Assembly (NCBI GenBank): GCA_942159475.1
Contig: OW804094.1
Location: 55,858,966 to 55,922,965 of the forward strand
Length of the DNA: 64,000 nt
Source of the DNA: Sthenelais limicola
Taxonomy: Eukaryota > Annelida > Polychaeta > Phyllodocida > Sigalionidae
Direction: 5' to 3'
Positions 23,160 through 36,293 of the stretch are shown piece after piece. The number at the start of each line of letters is the position of its first letter. The stretch's first letter is position 1. A program made the translations under genes and the position numbers. The notes under the pieces are model-generated. The model was given only the letters and a program-made list of their open reading frames with translations. It was not told the DNA's origin and ran no database searches.

Positions 23160-23324
23160 AGGTTATCTATCACCCCTCACACAGAAAGAATAATGAGATC
23201 CTGTCTGTACACGGCCCCAATGCGGTGGAACTCTAAAGATAACACCTTTTACGAGAATAAACAGGTAGACGACCTAGTAAACTTTAGAATCTATCTGAAA
23301 CGCACATTTATGTTACGAGAATAG
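23160..23324 (+). pseudogene. C-terminal remnant of a non-LTR reverse transcriptase ORF
   Basis: In one open frame ending at TAG 23322-23324, the translation shows PHTERIMRSCLYTAPMRWNS, then DDLVNFRIYLKRTF. This follows the LINE ORF2 terminal pattern (basic segment, AP-x-x-WN, then an F-x-x-x-L-K motif). An upstream TGA closes the frame and no further RT sequence is seen. It lies inside the inverted-repeat element at 22737-24099. It is a decayed fragment of a family different from the copy at 22329-22595. Confidence 0.5.
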
Positions 23325-23841
23325 AAGAAGAGACACTAATGTATGTATGTACTAATGTATGTATGTTTATATATATATTTCAATGTAATAATATGTGTAG
23401 CCATATATGTGTATATCAATATATAACACGAGCATAAAAAACTAACTCAGGTATGTAAGTCTTGTAAACTGAAATAACTGAACAGAAATTTTGTATTTTT
23501 TACCGAATAACAAAAGTACCAAATAAGTACCGAGGATGATTGTACCGAAAACATAATTAAGCTGGACAAACTATGTAAGAGTAAGAGGTGTGGTAGACGA
23601 TGAACCGAGAGAACATTTAGAGGTGCTGATATTCTATTTAATTATTGTTATTATATATTCTAGTAGAAAACGATGTACCAAGGTATGTCAATCTTAGTGT
23701 TATGGGGACATAGTAGTTAGTAGTTCTTTATCAATAAAAGTAAAAGTAACTCTGGGTTTCTTGGAAGAGCTGTGAGTGCACAGAAAGTATATCATCCATT
23801 TTCCTGTCTATTGTAACTGTTTATTGAGGAAATAAAAACAT

Positions 23842-23861
23842 TTATATATATATATATATAA
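23842..23861. repeat. (TA)n microsatellite
   Basis: Uninterrupted TA dinucleotides. Confidence 0.9.
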
Positions 23862-24054
23862 CGTCCAAAAGAAGCGCCAACATCACATTTTAAGAGCGTA
23901 TAGAAAACACATGAACCGATTTCTTTGGACTGCTCTGGTTTTGCTCTATCTCCGCTTGTTTAGTGCTCAATGGAAAGAAAAGAGCGGACAATGAGCGGAC
24001 CAAAAGAGCGGTCCAGTGGAATCTCACCTTAAGACTAAGGCTAAACGTGTTCAT

Positions 24055-24075
24055 GACCCCTAAAACTTAGGGGTC
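24055..24075. repeat. Perfect 9 bp hairpin with 3-base loop
   Basis: GACCCCTAA at 24055-24063 pairs with TTAGGGGTC at 24067-24075 around AAC. It sits between the two right-hand inverted blocks of the 22737-24099 element, so it may be a subterminal structure. Confidence 0.6.
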
Positions 24076-24109
24076 CAAAACTGCCTTCTGGACCTGACTT
24101 TAGAAATAT

Positions 24110-26300
24110 ATGATAATAGATAATAATAATGTTGATGTTTTTGTATAGATATACATGCTAAAATCGCACAACGCAAACGCACTTGTATACACATCAAAGG
24201 AAAGGCAGTCAGTATGTGATAAGGGGTGGAATGATTGTAAAATTACCCCCCCCCCGTCCATTAAGCGTCCTAACAGACAAACAATATACTTAGATGTAGG
24301 TATTGATTAATTACGTAATGTGATGTAAGGTTGTGTATAATGATTATCAATTATGATTTATTAAGCATGTGTATTAGTTATGTATGTCATGTATTAAAAG
24401 GTTAGGTAATATTATTCATTAAGGTAATATCATATGTTAAAGCCAGTTGTATTTAGACAGGTAAGAGCCAGCATGGGGTCTTCATTTGCATATGCTATAT
24501 TATTTGTATCACTCATCAACGTTCTCTATGTATACTGCCGTTCTCCCCTAGCCTCATCGGCAAGGGACAATACACCATATATCTCTCTCTTATATTACTT
24601 AGCAAACGCCTTTATCGATACCTCACATAACTATTAGGTGGCAATTAAGTGGAGTATAGAAACCTGTCATTTGCTCATGCTGGAAATATTACTTACTCTT
24701 CTTTTGCTTTTTATACTTATCACATTATTATTATTATCACAATTTGCAACTGCATAAATATTATATCACCATGTATAATTATGTTGAAATATCAATATAG
24801 AAATTGTCACCCGAGTGTAAAGAATGAAATATTTAATGCATTATAAATTGGAGAAATTCTTAATATTACCTATGAAAACAAATAAAATGTGAATTATTGT
24901 AGAAGATAACCAAAACGTAAATGTCCAGGTTACTGCCAGAAATATGAAAAAATCCAGAAAATGTACCTGCATATGGATAATAAAAACGTTCTTAAATAAA
25001 AAGAATAAAATAGAAAAAGTCGTAGGTGAAAGATGATTAGTTTCATCCTCATGTTGGAATAGCCTTGGGTCTAAATTATTTGAGAAATGAGAAATTGCCC
25101 TTCAAATTTAGATTGATCCAATACAAGTGATCTGCAACACAATGTTATTATTAGCCAAGAATATCTTCCATAATGAAAAATGTAGTGAACCACAAATTCA
25201 TGGGGGCACGATTCGAGGCTTTTATGAAAGAATAACAGTAACGAAGAGATATTCGTTAGCAGCAGGTTTCATTACTTAAACACCATGTCAAAGCATTAAG
25301 GTAACAGCTTGATTTGAACAACAGATATAATTCAGACCTCAGACGGAATGAAACCCGTAGTTTCAAGCAAAGGTCCGATCCCCTTGGGAAGTATGTATGT
25401 TATACTCCGCCTACCGTCTGCAGGAAGGTGTCTTTACTTGTGTACGAATGTTCATATAGCATCTCCCCCTGCTGGAACTGGGCTCTGTTTCATGATCAGG
25501 GACATAGGAATTAAGTAGAAAAACATCCCATTATTTTGGGAAAAATTCCGTTTCATAATTAAAGTTGAGAATCTCATCAAAGTCGCAGGACTTTGAGAAA
25601 ATTCGTAGCGACTTTGAGAACTTACTCCCTAACCCTCTCAGCTAGCCCATATGGCGCCTCACTGTCTGTGATTACAGTCTGATCATGCTTGAATGCACCA
25701 CGCGTGAGTGGGTGCGATCCCCACTCCCCCACCTGCCCCAACTACAGTGACCGGTGAGCGCTGTGAATGTTCCCGCGAATGTTCCCGTGAATATTGAATG
25801 TTCCCACGAATGTCCTACATTATGAAACACCAGATTGGGACATTCTTTGTAACATTTGAACACCATTCACACATTTTCAAAATAAATCTGGCTATGTCTC
25901 ATTCATTATGAAACAGTACCCAGGTTGGCATTAGGTGTTAAGCCCAGCTCTAGTAGAGGTGCCCTTCGCTGCCGTAGCATGGTGTTGGCGTGGTAGGCAG
26001 CGTAGATGGTAAGATACAGCGGACCCACTACAAAAAGAATTTGAATAGAGGGTCAGTCGGAGATAAAAAGAATATATCAATCCATCAAATGGGAAAATGT
26101 ATATAGGCAACGTCAAAATCCGAATGATAGCCGAATTACACTCTTGAATCACTATTCTTTTAAATCTCAATGGCTATGTTAAGCAGATGATTAAAAGACA
26201 ATCAACTTTTTTAGATGCAGAAACCTGACTAATTCATGATGATACGTCCCTATAGTGACACACAATTTTCAAATTCTGGCTTACTTTCTTCCTAGTAGTA
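24110..26300. other. Non-coding stretch, no gene recognised
   Basis: No protein or RNA gene recognised. A degenerate 12 bp tandem built on GAATGTTCCCGC lies at 25761-25815 and a C run at about 24246-24256. Confidence 0.5.
25761..25815. repeat. Degenerate tandem repeat, GAATGTTCCCGC unit
   Basis: Four imperfect units of GAATGTTCCC, one interrupted by GAATATT. Confidence 0.65.
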
Positions 26301-26304
26301 AAAT

Positions 26305-27088
26305 ATTAAGTAATACTATTAAGTAAAAGTAAGTAGACCCATGCAACAGTATACTGATTTGATTTTCCAATAACAGTATACTTATAAAGTATACTTATAA
26401 AGTATAATTTCTAGTGGTATAGAATGGGTACAGAAATACAACCCAGTTCCTGGGTTGATTTCTACAAATTTTATACTGAGAAACGGCATGACACTCTTGA
26501 GAATCCGTCAAGGATACAGCATTCCTAAGACATACCAGAAATGTTACTCCTTCATGCATGCGTTTCTTGAGTACATAAATTACTTATGTAATTCGAGACT
26601 TGTCCAAAGGAAACACCATGTGTTCACTCCATCCAATGCAAGTTAATACAGATGACCGTGGTTTTTGGTTACCTATGCTTGTGGATGTCCTTCTTTAACA
26701 AATCTTTGGCCAAACAATGTCAAATGGTCTATACAGTTTTATTTTATTTTGTGGTAACGGTCGTTTAAACTTACATCCAAGAACGCATGGATTTTCTGAT
26801 CTAATACATAAAAAATACTTAAACCACCTATATCTATATACTCACACCAGGTAAGCGAATAACAGTTCTGAAAAGAGTGGGAGGTGAAAAGAAAAAGGTT
26901 ACCTTCAGTCAAATGCAGATAGCATAACAAATAAAATAGTGCATCAATTTTAGTCTGAGATATGATCAAGGGTGATTGGTGAAAATAGATTCTTTTAAAT
27001 AGTTAAACCTAATTATACAATAATTATCATCGCTCATATAACATAATGACATGGGTCTACTTAATTTTACTTAATAGAATTACTTAAT
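26305..27088. mobile_element. Long inverted repeat, probable MITE-type element
   Basis: The 39-base arm at 26305-26343 (ending AAGTAGACCCATG) is complementary to 27050-27088 with only about three mismatches. Both arms are built from ATTAAGTA repeats. About 700 bases separate them. The interior ORFs are short and unrecognised. Confidence 0.55.
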
Positions 27089-27129
27089 ACTTTACTTTAC
27101 TTAATAGTATTTGATGATATATTATATTT

Positions 27130-28060
27130 GACGATATATTTTACAAGATATAATTAGTGTAGAGAATCTAGAGTTTCAAGCTTTACAAAAGAATACAATT
27201 AGACCATATGTCCAAAAAGAGGTGGCAGCTCTTCAAGCAATGTTTTAATGGTTTTAAATAATTATGTTCCACTGACCACTGCTGAACCTGACAAAGGGAA
27301 TCTATGAGCGCCTAAAGCCAAAGCAATAACAAAATGATAATGCATTTCCAATCATGTTTTGAAGGAAAAGTACTTCTGACAACTAAGTGCAGATCAAGGC
27401 TAAATGATATAGCGTAAGCGAGTGAGGGCGTTTCTCCTCGTGCTTCCGCATTTCATTATCCAACTCGTCTCTTAATGCTTCTCTGTTACCTGCACAGTAT
27501 CTTCTTTGAGGAGCTGGGATATAAAGCCGACTACCTAGGAAGCGGTTGGTGCCTGGTATTTAATGGGCTCATCGCCAACTGTAAGTAGAGGTGTGAAGGG
27601 TGGAGAGCATTGGCTCTTCCCTTTGTTGCTTCTCCTCCCCCGCATGGACTTTAGCGATCCAGGAATGAGCTGAATAAACAAACAAAAGCTAAAACTTTTG
27701 TTTGGTTGGATCAGCTTGCACAAATCCATACAATATCATATGTATCTGCGTCAAAGTGTGAGGAGTCCTTTTTATGTACACATAAAGGAGGCGTACATAT
27801 GAATTATTTGATAGAGCATGTGGTGAATTTGATCTTCGCCGGTGAGGAATTTCACCCCGAATATTTTTATCTTGATGTTAAACAAAGGTCAAGAGACATA
27901 ACATAGCAAGAATGGTTCCATTGTGAAGACTGCTATGAATGCTATTAGAGAACAGGGATATCTATGTGTGATCAATACAACGAAAAATATCTTATTCCCC
28001 TTTTCCTATATAAGTGATCTTTGCATACAGGTTACAAATTCATAATTTCACATACCAATA
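27130..28060. other. Non-coding stretch, no gene recognised
   Basis: Only short ORFs, none of recognised family. Confidence 0.5.
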
Positions 28061-28066
28061 TAGGAT

Positions 28067-28603
28067 TCAAGGAATAATGATCCATGTTCCTATATTGCTA
28101 TTCCACATACTATATATACTGTCAGCATTTTGCGCAAGTCGCTCATTTACCTGACCTCCTAATAATTCCTCACCACGGAACTCAGGGTTATTAGGGTAAT
28201 TAGGGTGATTTACATGTTCCAGCCGGGTTCTTCCATGATCGGCCAGGGATTGAACTTGGTGACCTTGGCCGCGGTCCCACGCTGGAGGGTCTGGGCGCAT
28301 TCCAAGATGGGCACAGGAGCTGGAGGAGGAGAAGGTGGGGTGGGGGTTGGGGTTAGAGTTATCATATGCGCCAGCTGTCCAGGCCTCGTCTTCAGAGTCA
28401 GAGAGTCAGACTCTGCCATGTGTGAGTCGCGAGCTGAACATGACGGTTCGGTGATGAGCGGAGAGAGGGGTGGTGAGTTTCTCATCTCCAAGGCTGGTAT
28501 ACTCGAGGCTGGTATACTCGCCGAAGCCATGATAGAGGTATTCAGATCAAGGGTCTTACATTTCATTGGATCGCTTATCTCGATAAGATGGTAATTTATC
28601 AGA
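28067..28603 (-). pseudogene. Probable start of gag region of an LTR retrotransposon
   Basis: Directly downstream (minus strand) of the LTR. Two overlapping frames are open: 28566-28210 (118 residues, starting MKCKTLDLNTSI, proline-rich middle, then ILECAQTLQRG) and 28300-28067 (77 residues). This looks like a gag N-terminus broken by a frameshift and truncated, because no capsid, zinc knuckle, protease or polymerase follows to the left. No known domain was recognised, so the gag call rests on position. A host exon is the alternative; CAGGTAAAT near 28143-28157 could act as a splice donor. Confidence 0.35.
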
Positions 28604-29589
28604 TGTTGGTAGCGTGCTGCGACGATAATAAATCCATGTAAATGCAGGTCTCAACTAATACTCTCTCTTGCTTCTTTATTACTATGGTAGACTTCACATA
28701 TAGATCCTCATAGAAGTACACAGGTTCACACGATCTCAATACACAGGTTCACAAAATCTGCATGAAAGTATACAGGGGTACAATAACACACACAGTAAAT
28801 CCAATTAGAGGAGCTGTTGGACCCAGGCACACCCTCAGACGAGACATAGCTAGAGATACTCCTCACAAGGACTTACAAGTCTCTGTCTCTGTGCAGGCAG
28901 TACCTCCAGGTAGTCCAAGTCTAAGATGGTCTGGCCCCAAGGTAATCCTAAGTATCCCAGGCTGAGGGTAAATCCCAGTAAGTCCAATAAGAATGATAAT
29001 AATCCAATAAGAATATTTATACTAAGGGGAGGAGGGAGTTTATATTGGAAAGATGGCACTTTGGAGATAATGGTTAGAATAAGGGCCTAATAGAGGGGAT
29101 TGGTCGAAAGCTAAACAAGAAGAATGGCAGAATGCCTGCTATTGGTAGAAGGGGGTTAACTAAATGGTCCTATTGCTCTGGTTGGGTAGAAGGGTTATAT
29201 AAGAGAAATGGCCCAAAGGTAGTGATTGGTGGAGAGGGGTTATCATGGTCCCTTTAGATCTGGTTGGCCGAAACGTTTATATTAGAAAAAGGGGCTGAAC
29301 TGATAGACTGATAGGTGTCCTATTTCTTGGCACTGACCCACCCAGACCCCCACCTCCACCCTGCCTCCCTGTCCCAGACCTCCCACCCCTCCCTGGGGGC
29401 TCTATAGGTCCCACCAGGAGTGCTAATTGCTCTGGACGGTCCCCCTCTCTCCCCACACTCCCCCCCCCCCTCTTCTCTGTCTCTCATACCTGTTTTTCTC
29501 TCCCCACCCGATCTCCAATTCCCCCCCCCCCCCCTTCGGACAGGGTCGACGGAATTGTACAGAGCAGAAAAACTGCTGGTGACATAACA
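28604..29589 (-). repeat. Probable long terminal repeat (Gypsy-like), minus strand
   Basis: A 986 bp block starting TGTTATGTCACC (29589) and ending CTACCAACA (28604), giving the TGTT...AACA ends expected of an LTR. In the coding sense it has several CCAAT boxes, a TATATAA at about 29212-29206 and AATAAA at 28680-28675 near the 3' end, in the right order for U3-R-U5. Only one LTR is present in the window, so the pair cannot be compared and the exact ends are inferred. Confidence 0.5.
29457..29534. repeat. Poly-C tracts
   Basis: Two C runs of ten or more bases in a C-rich segment inside the putative LTR. Confidence 0.8.
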
Positions 29590-29634
29590 GATTCCAAGAA
29601 CATGCATGACAAAAAAATCACCGTATCACGTTTA

Positions 29635-29672
29635 TTATATATATATATAAATATATATATATATTATATATG
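29635..29672. repeat. AT-rich microsatellite
   Basis: ATATATAT runs interrupted by AAAT and ATTA. Confidence 0.8.
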
Positions 29673-29851
29673 GTCAATTTTCACAAAATGGGGGTTTCAA
29701 AAAGTAAATACATTTTTTCAACCTCAAAATTCAAAATTCTTTTGGGAGTTGTTAAGTAGAGTATAGTCGGGAAATCCTACCTGAAAATCGCTACTGGATT
29801 GGATGAATATTTCTCTCAGCATCAATTTGAATGTTTAACTTTTTTTCCCTA

Positions 29852-30557
29852 GGTGCCTACGTCGGTGTAAGCCTTGTTGATTTATGAGCTAAAACTGTGA
29901 GGAATTACTGCCAAATAAGAATTGGCTTTTATCATTATAATCTTCCCAACATATTGGATGGCATATCTTATGAGGTTTGAGAGGGTCTTTAGTGTGTAGA
30001 GGTTTTTAAACATTTTAAACATTTAAAAACTTAAAACACCCCGGACGTAGGCACCAATCCCAATCATTCACAAAAACGGCTGGAAAACATTTAGGTATTT
30101 GTCTGCACATCTTGAAGTCATCACACTGAGAATCATATGTATCTTATCAGGACTAAATATGATATATAGTCTACTTGCTGCCACCATGGGCCTACATGAG
30201 GGTGGGTGCCTTTGTCGGGGGCGGGGGGGGGGGGGAGGGTTGCCTACGTCAGAATTTAAAGTCATTACTATTACACATTGCTCAATAGACACAAGGAGTT
30301 TGAAAGGTGAAGTTTAACAGAATAGTTAAATAAATTGCACCCCGACGTAGGTACCTGCAGATTTTAGCCAAATTCATTTCTTTTCAAATAAATTTGCCTA
30401 CCATGAAAATTTAATGGAGGAATCACACAAATTTGATTTTTTCCTTTCATGAATATTATATATGAATATTATTTATATGCATATCGTAGTTACCTCTATA
30501 TACTGGGGGGTAATTTAATATATTTTTTACAGCCTTTATTGCCCCGACGTAGGCACC
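29852..30557. repeat. Array of GACGTAGGCACC motifs
   Basis: The motif GACGTAGGCACC or its reverse complement recurs at 29852-29865 (reverse), 30043-30055, 30241-30250 (reverse, partial), 30344-30355 (one change) and 30544-30557, with a degenerate version near 30203. Spacing is about 100-200 bases. A poly-G run sits at about 30220-30234. Confidence 0.6.
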
Positions 30558-30679
30558 CTGTGATTTTAGCCATTTTTAAAGCCAAAACATGAAAATAAAA
30601 ATAATCTCTTATATTTTTCCCAGAATTGAACAAAAAAAACGCTCATTAAATGGTCGGATCCCTTTTATGAAGTAGAACT
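30283..30679 (+). repeat. Dispersed repeat C, copy 2
   Basis: Second copy of the repeat at 12460-12869, same strand, about 17.8 kb away. It carries two of the GACGTAGGCACC motifs; copy 1 has the related GACCTAGGCACC once. Confidence 0.65.
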
Positions 30680-30689
30680 TTTGACATAA

Positions 30690-33600
30690 ATTCATAATCT
30701 TGAGTGTCTACGTTCTAATTTTATTTATTTAAGTTTTCAAAAACGTCAATTTTCAGCTATATTCTATCATTTTATGTACAAAATGCCCATTTTCAGATTA
30801 ATAAACCATGTATGGCCCGAAAGCCCAAAGTGGGATCTAAATGATAGGAATGAAAAATAAACAAAAAAAAATAAGAATATATATATATATGCTCAGTGAA
30901 CCTTGGAATCCAAGCCGGATGTGTTGTCTTTCAAGAGGCGTATAGTTCTTGCACTACTTGTACTTAGGAATATTTCCTGAAACCAGGTGACAGAGGGTTT
31001 TCATTGACCATTCATTTAACCCCATAGGCTGTACGTTAACAGGCAACTTTCAGCAGCAAGTAACGCCACAGACTCCCGCACCCGCACCGCCGCTGGCACT
31101 GCCGTTGACAACTGGAGTCAGTTCCATACATTTTTTAAACTATTGTCCCTTCACCACTAGATCCTGTTCTAAAAATGATTCTTGGGGTCATAATAACATT
31201 TCAGATTATATAATGTCGTATGTTTATAATAAAAAAAACAACCCCTCACTTCATCTTGCCTAAAATGATTTCCTTATCTCCCTATTAATGGTATATATAT
31301 CCATATTAGGGATATATTAGGTCTTTTTAAAGTCAGTTCGACTGACAGTTTATTTGTAACTGTTGTACATATGTTATACCATGCAAAACTCTGTAATGTT
31401 TTCTAAAAAAAACACAATACTTGTTGGTTTAAAAAAATTCACATGGGAAATAATGATATTATAGAAGTGCTTTGCCATACCATAACTGCAAATTATGTAC
31501 AACTGCAGTTCTTGCCAGCGCCTATTAATGTTTAAACATTTCACAAATTGAACTATTAAATAGTTTCACAGCCCAGTAGTACTAATTTGGGCATAAAATA
31601 ATACACTTCTGCAGTAGAAATTCGTGGGCTCGAGTCATAAAAAAAAATAAAACCTGTTACGGATCCGCATATTATTACAAATTACTACTGGGGTGACTTT
31701 TTTTCAAAAGTCTTATATATACTGTACAAATTATTGTTGTTGTTCAGAATCTTTATTGTGGTCAATACTGTACTGTAGTGACTAAATGACTTAATCCAAG
31801 TCAACTTGGTACTGTACTGTACCAAGATCTTGTACCTGGGTTACATTAAGGAAGACAGGAGAGACTAACACTAGAAGAAACAGGAAATAACTATGCTAAT
31901 TGTTGAATAAAGAACAGTATAAGAATTATGATGTAATGATCTCGAATGAATGACTGTAAATCTGTATAAATTTAAAGATGTATGTACAAACGAGGGTAAA
32001 TTCGCTTGACCAATTCGCTTGACCCCAAAACACAGTTACAATCGTAAAGTGCAAGAGCTTAATTTGAACAACAGAAGTATCTTGTTCCACAGCGTGGCTC
32101 AAGTGCGTTGTGTTAAGCGACTGTGGGATCCCATGACGATGGAGGCGTAGACTTTTCCTACCACCCATGAAAGGGTGTCTTCAGTGGCGTTGTGAGTCGC
32201 TGCCTGGCGGGACTGGCTGGAGCTCGATGTTCTTGCCTGGCACTGGTAGAGATGTTCCCTGCTGCCGCTAGGGTGGATAGTACGGCAGCATCACCATGTT
32301 GTTAATGGGAATAACTCAATGGGAATATTGCCTTTTTTGTATATATGTGTGTTATTGTTTCCAGAAGCATTTGATTTTTGTCGATCGCTTTGTTAAATCA
32401 TGTATATATATTTAAACAAAGTTGAATATAAGAATAAGTGGTAACGATAAAAATATCAATACATAGTAAAATAACAAAGAATGCGGAGTGTGGGGGTGGG
32501 GGAGCGCATGTTAGCATATAATTTGAATATAGTTTGTGTTAATTAAAGAAAAATCGCTTTTGTCATAGTTTGGCATAGTTAAAAGGATCATTAACAGATA
32601 TTATGGTAAATGCCAGTTTAGCTTTATATGTGCTAAAACAAGTATTGTATACATGTGGCGATGCCCTGGGCAACAGAGTGGCCAGAGAATGGTCCAGAAA
32701 AAGCTGGAGAATGGTCACCCAATTATTTATCTTCTTCAATATTAATATGGTTTATGCTATAAAAGCTCATGTCAACGTTAATAGAGACGACAGTCTTGCC
32801 TTACCTACCTTGTACCAACATCGTGCTATCTATCCATCTATCTGTCTACAATGAAAGCAAGAACATGTCTTTACGTCCTCATTTATTTCTCCCCAAACAT
32901 TCGCCGAAACGAATATTAGAATAGCTACTCAATGTATATTTTGATTATTTTTTGCGCATGGAACATGGTACATGGACCAGTCTATTCCAGGCGGATTTCA
33001 TCATTGACCACTGGAGTGTTGAGAATTGTGCGTAATGAAAATGGAAAAATATGATATCTGCACCATTTAATAGTACGATGGATACTAGCTGTTTTCAGAC
33101 ACTTTAATAGAATTTATATTCTCGGATATATCCTGAATTGTCTTTGTGAATGCAATTTAAAATATGGGTGAAATCATATCATTTGAATGGGGTGTTTTAG
33201 AATTTTAAAATTCAAATTTAGGAAAGTTCTTCACTCATTTAACCTATTAAGATGCATTCCCAGTGCAATTTATTATCCTATTGCTTTGAATTGTCTATTT
33301 CATTTTGGGTCTCTGTATACCTTTCCCAAAGCATACCTTTCAGATACAAGATAAAACAATCGAACATGTCAAAATATTGTAGTTATTATCCTTAAACAAA
33401 TCGCTTAATTACTAACATGATAATTTATTGGATTGCATTGAAGTAGGTATATTAATCACTACAACTATTATATCATTATCCAACCCTTTCTTACAAGATC
33501 AAATATTACCATTCTGACAAAAGCTCCTACCTATTTGATTGTTTATAATAATGAAGTCGTTGAACCGATAAACCCCATTGAGACTTAGTTCATTTACCCT

Positions 33601-36240
33601 ACGTACAAACTGGGATGACTGTTGAATTAGTTCCCAGCAAACGTCCCCTTGTGAACCTAATACCGAATATTAATAGTGTTCTTAAATTGCCTAGAATAAT
33701 AGGGGAATGATGGCGGAGCCACTTATATGCTATACACCCCAGTCAACCCGTGAAGAAGACAATAATTGGATCCGTCGTTATACGCTGTAAAAGTATTTGG
33801 CTCCTACTTGCTCTTGTGGAGGCACTGGCTTAAATTGATAAAAATTGCTTGTTGACAGATGTGTTACTTGAACTTGATGGGCGTGTGACTGGCACATGTA
33901 AGATAATGCCCAGGGTGATTGTTTAGAGAAAACAATATCCAACGTATATACAAATATTAGTCCAATTTAATTGCCCGGGTCGGACACACATCATCAAGGT
34001 CTTGTATTCAGATTGACAGGGAACCATTTTTATTGTTCTATAGGGTGTAAATTATCTGACAGGCAAAGCACACTCTAGTCTATTGTGATGTGAACATGGG
34101 GAAATGTGTTTAAAACAGGAAAAGGACATGAATAGCACTCAGTAAAAGCGTTTAAAAATGTGTTGGTAACATAATCGTGGCAAAAATGAGTGCAATAGAG
34201 TGACACAACGAGCTATAGGTTCCAATTTTGGAGGGACCTATATCCTGCTTTTTCTGCAATGTTCGTTGTGAAAAATACCAAATGTCCAACGTCTCTACGA
34301 ATATGTCTTCTTTTTGTTCTCAACGTTTTGCTAACATAATCCAGAACACATAGTTTTATTTCTGGGCTTTGTCTACCGATAATCGACGTGAAAAGGATAT
34401 TATCAGCTACTTTGGGTGACAACAATTTCGAACATCTTTTGGGATAGTTTCGGGATTGTTTTCACATGAAGAATAATGCACAATAGAATAAAATTGGTTT
34501 GGGCTGAATAAAGTTTATTAGTATAAATTAATATTTATGCTAATAACTCTGCAAACTAATGTTGAATTGTTGTCAATATCTTAGCCTTCTGATTGGATAC
34601 AGAACTCAAATCATGCCTTGCTGTGTGGTTTGGATACGCCTTCAGTACAATGATATCCCTATCCCTACTTCTTGAGGTAAAATCAACGAGTTTGAATTTA
34701 TTCTCGTTGGTAAAATCAATGTCAGCTATCAAAAGTACAGGGAATACCTTTTGGGGAACCGGGATTGGGGTGTATTTTAGGTCGGGATTCGGGATTCAAG
34801 GAGAGCGGGGGCGTCTTCCCTACCCTGAATATACCTCTTCCAATTTTGGATGCCCTCCAGTAGCTTCCAGTTCCATGTGAGTATCAAGTATAATGATCTC
34901 TTTTAGAAAAGCTGACTTACCACTTCAAACCCACCAACTCCATCTTCCAAGGCTGGGACTTATACTATCTGTACTACCATGATTTCCTGGCTTTACGACT
35001 TAGTTACTGAATTTACGGGATTTTATCCATTGTCACTCGCAAATCTATGCTAATTATTATCACAATGGAAACAAATATAATGTACTCTAACAACCCACGT
35101 ATGATTGTTCTTTGTCATTCAAAGGTGCAAATGCAATTCTCTTCTTTCGCCTCACCTACACAATAAGTCGCTCGATGGGAGATAATTAGCAATCGTGAGA
35201 GAGGAAGATCAATCGCGTGGGAAGGAAATACGGGATTTGAACCACTTGGGTATTCAACCTTTCATGTATCGCTGTCTGTGGGCGTAGTCGATAGATCTAT
35301 AGGACCATGGAGTATAATGAAGAGACTATATCCTATTTTCAAATGTGGTAATAATCTGCGCTAGGCAAAAAATTATAACAATATCCCGGTTAAAAGTAAG
35401 GTATTAATCACATAATTCGCCCAGGAAACATAAGTATTCGGAACTAGGGTCTAGGATATCTAGCAGACATCATTTCTTTGTTTTTGTCTGATGCCCATAT
35501 TTGTATATTTGCCTATATATATGCCAAGTTTGTTAAAAGTTAAAAAGTTTTCCTGTAATACCGACCTAATCTACCAGAACATTTGTACGGGGAATTTTTG
35601 AGCCGCGACGGCAAGAGGGAGTCTTTGAGCACCTGAAGGTTTTTTGCTGTTGGTTTTTTAATGCGTTTTTATTCTGGACACGAGCTTATAACCATGTTAC
35701 AATGTTTGGTTTTCAAAAACAGATAAACCTGTTATCACGAATGTTTCTTTTTTGGTAGCCCCTAATTAAATCTTTGTCTAAAATGTATTCATGTCCTAGG
35801 GGTATATATAGGTATCCTATGATTTCTTAAAGTCTCCGATGAAATAAACATTCTGCAGAAAATTAAATCCCTATGACCACACAATTCAAATGAGATGGGA
35901 ATGCCAGGAGATGTATGCTTATGACTTATGTTGTATCTTTGATCATTGGTTCTATCATATTCTACTTCTAAGGGCATTGGTTGCTTCACACCCTATTGAG
36001 CTTAGCTACGTTTGGCATATGTTTGGTCATATCAGGGTGAGAGGGGAAGCACGCTATCGGGGTGTGATATACTACTCTTTTTGTACTACTGAATGTACAA
36101 CTCTATTTTTGTTATAGATAGGTAACAATACACATGTCCGAACTTTGGTTAACCATGCAGTGGGCGTGCGAGGGGTTAGGGGCGAGGGGTGAGAGGTGGC
36201 AAGTCGTTTATATATAAATGAGATTTGGATTCGCAAGAAC
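30690..36240. other. Non-coding stretch, no gene recognised
   Basis: Over five kilobases with chance ORFs only. No repeat or RNA gene could be recognised. Confidence 0.5.
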
Positions 36241-36293
36241 CTCTTAATAAACCCTGCCCACACACAGCCGATTTGCCTCCCGATTTGGGTCTT

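Larger units (their letters stand above)
22737..24099. mobile_element. Non-autonomous DNA transposon with terminal inverted repeats
   Basis: Two nested inverted blocks. The outer is AGTCAGGTCCAGA at 22737-22749 against its perfect complement at 24087-24099. The inner pairs AAGGTGCGATTCCACT (from 22801) with AAGGTGAGATTCCACT (ending at 24030), and the match extends through CGCT. TAA flanks the inner block on both sides (22799-22801, 24030-24032), as for PIF/Harbinger target duplications. The body holds a LINE fragment and no transposase. Superfamily is inferred only. Confidence 0.6.

Noticed and set aside
28205..28594. 129-residue plus-strand ORF rich in glycine and valine
   Set aside because: Antisense to the putative gag start; low-complexity translation of a C/G-rich stretch.
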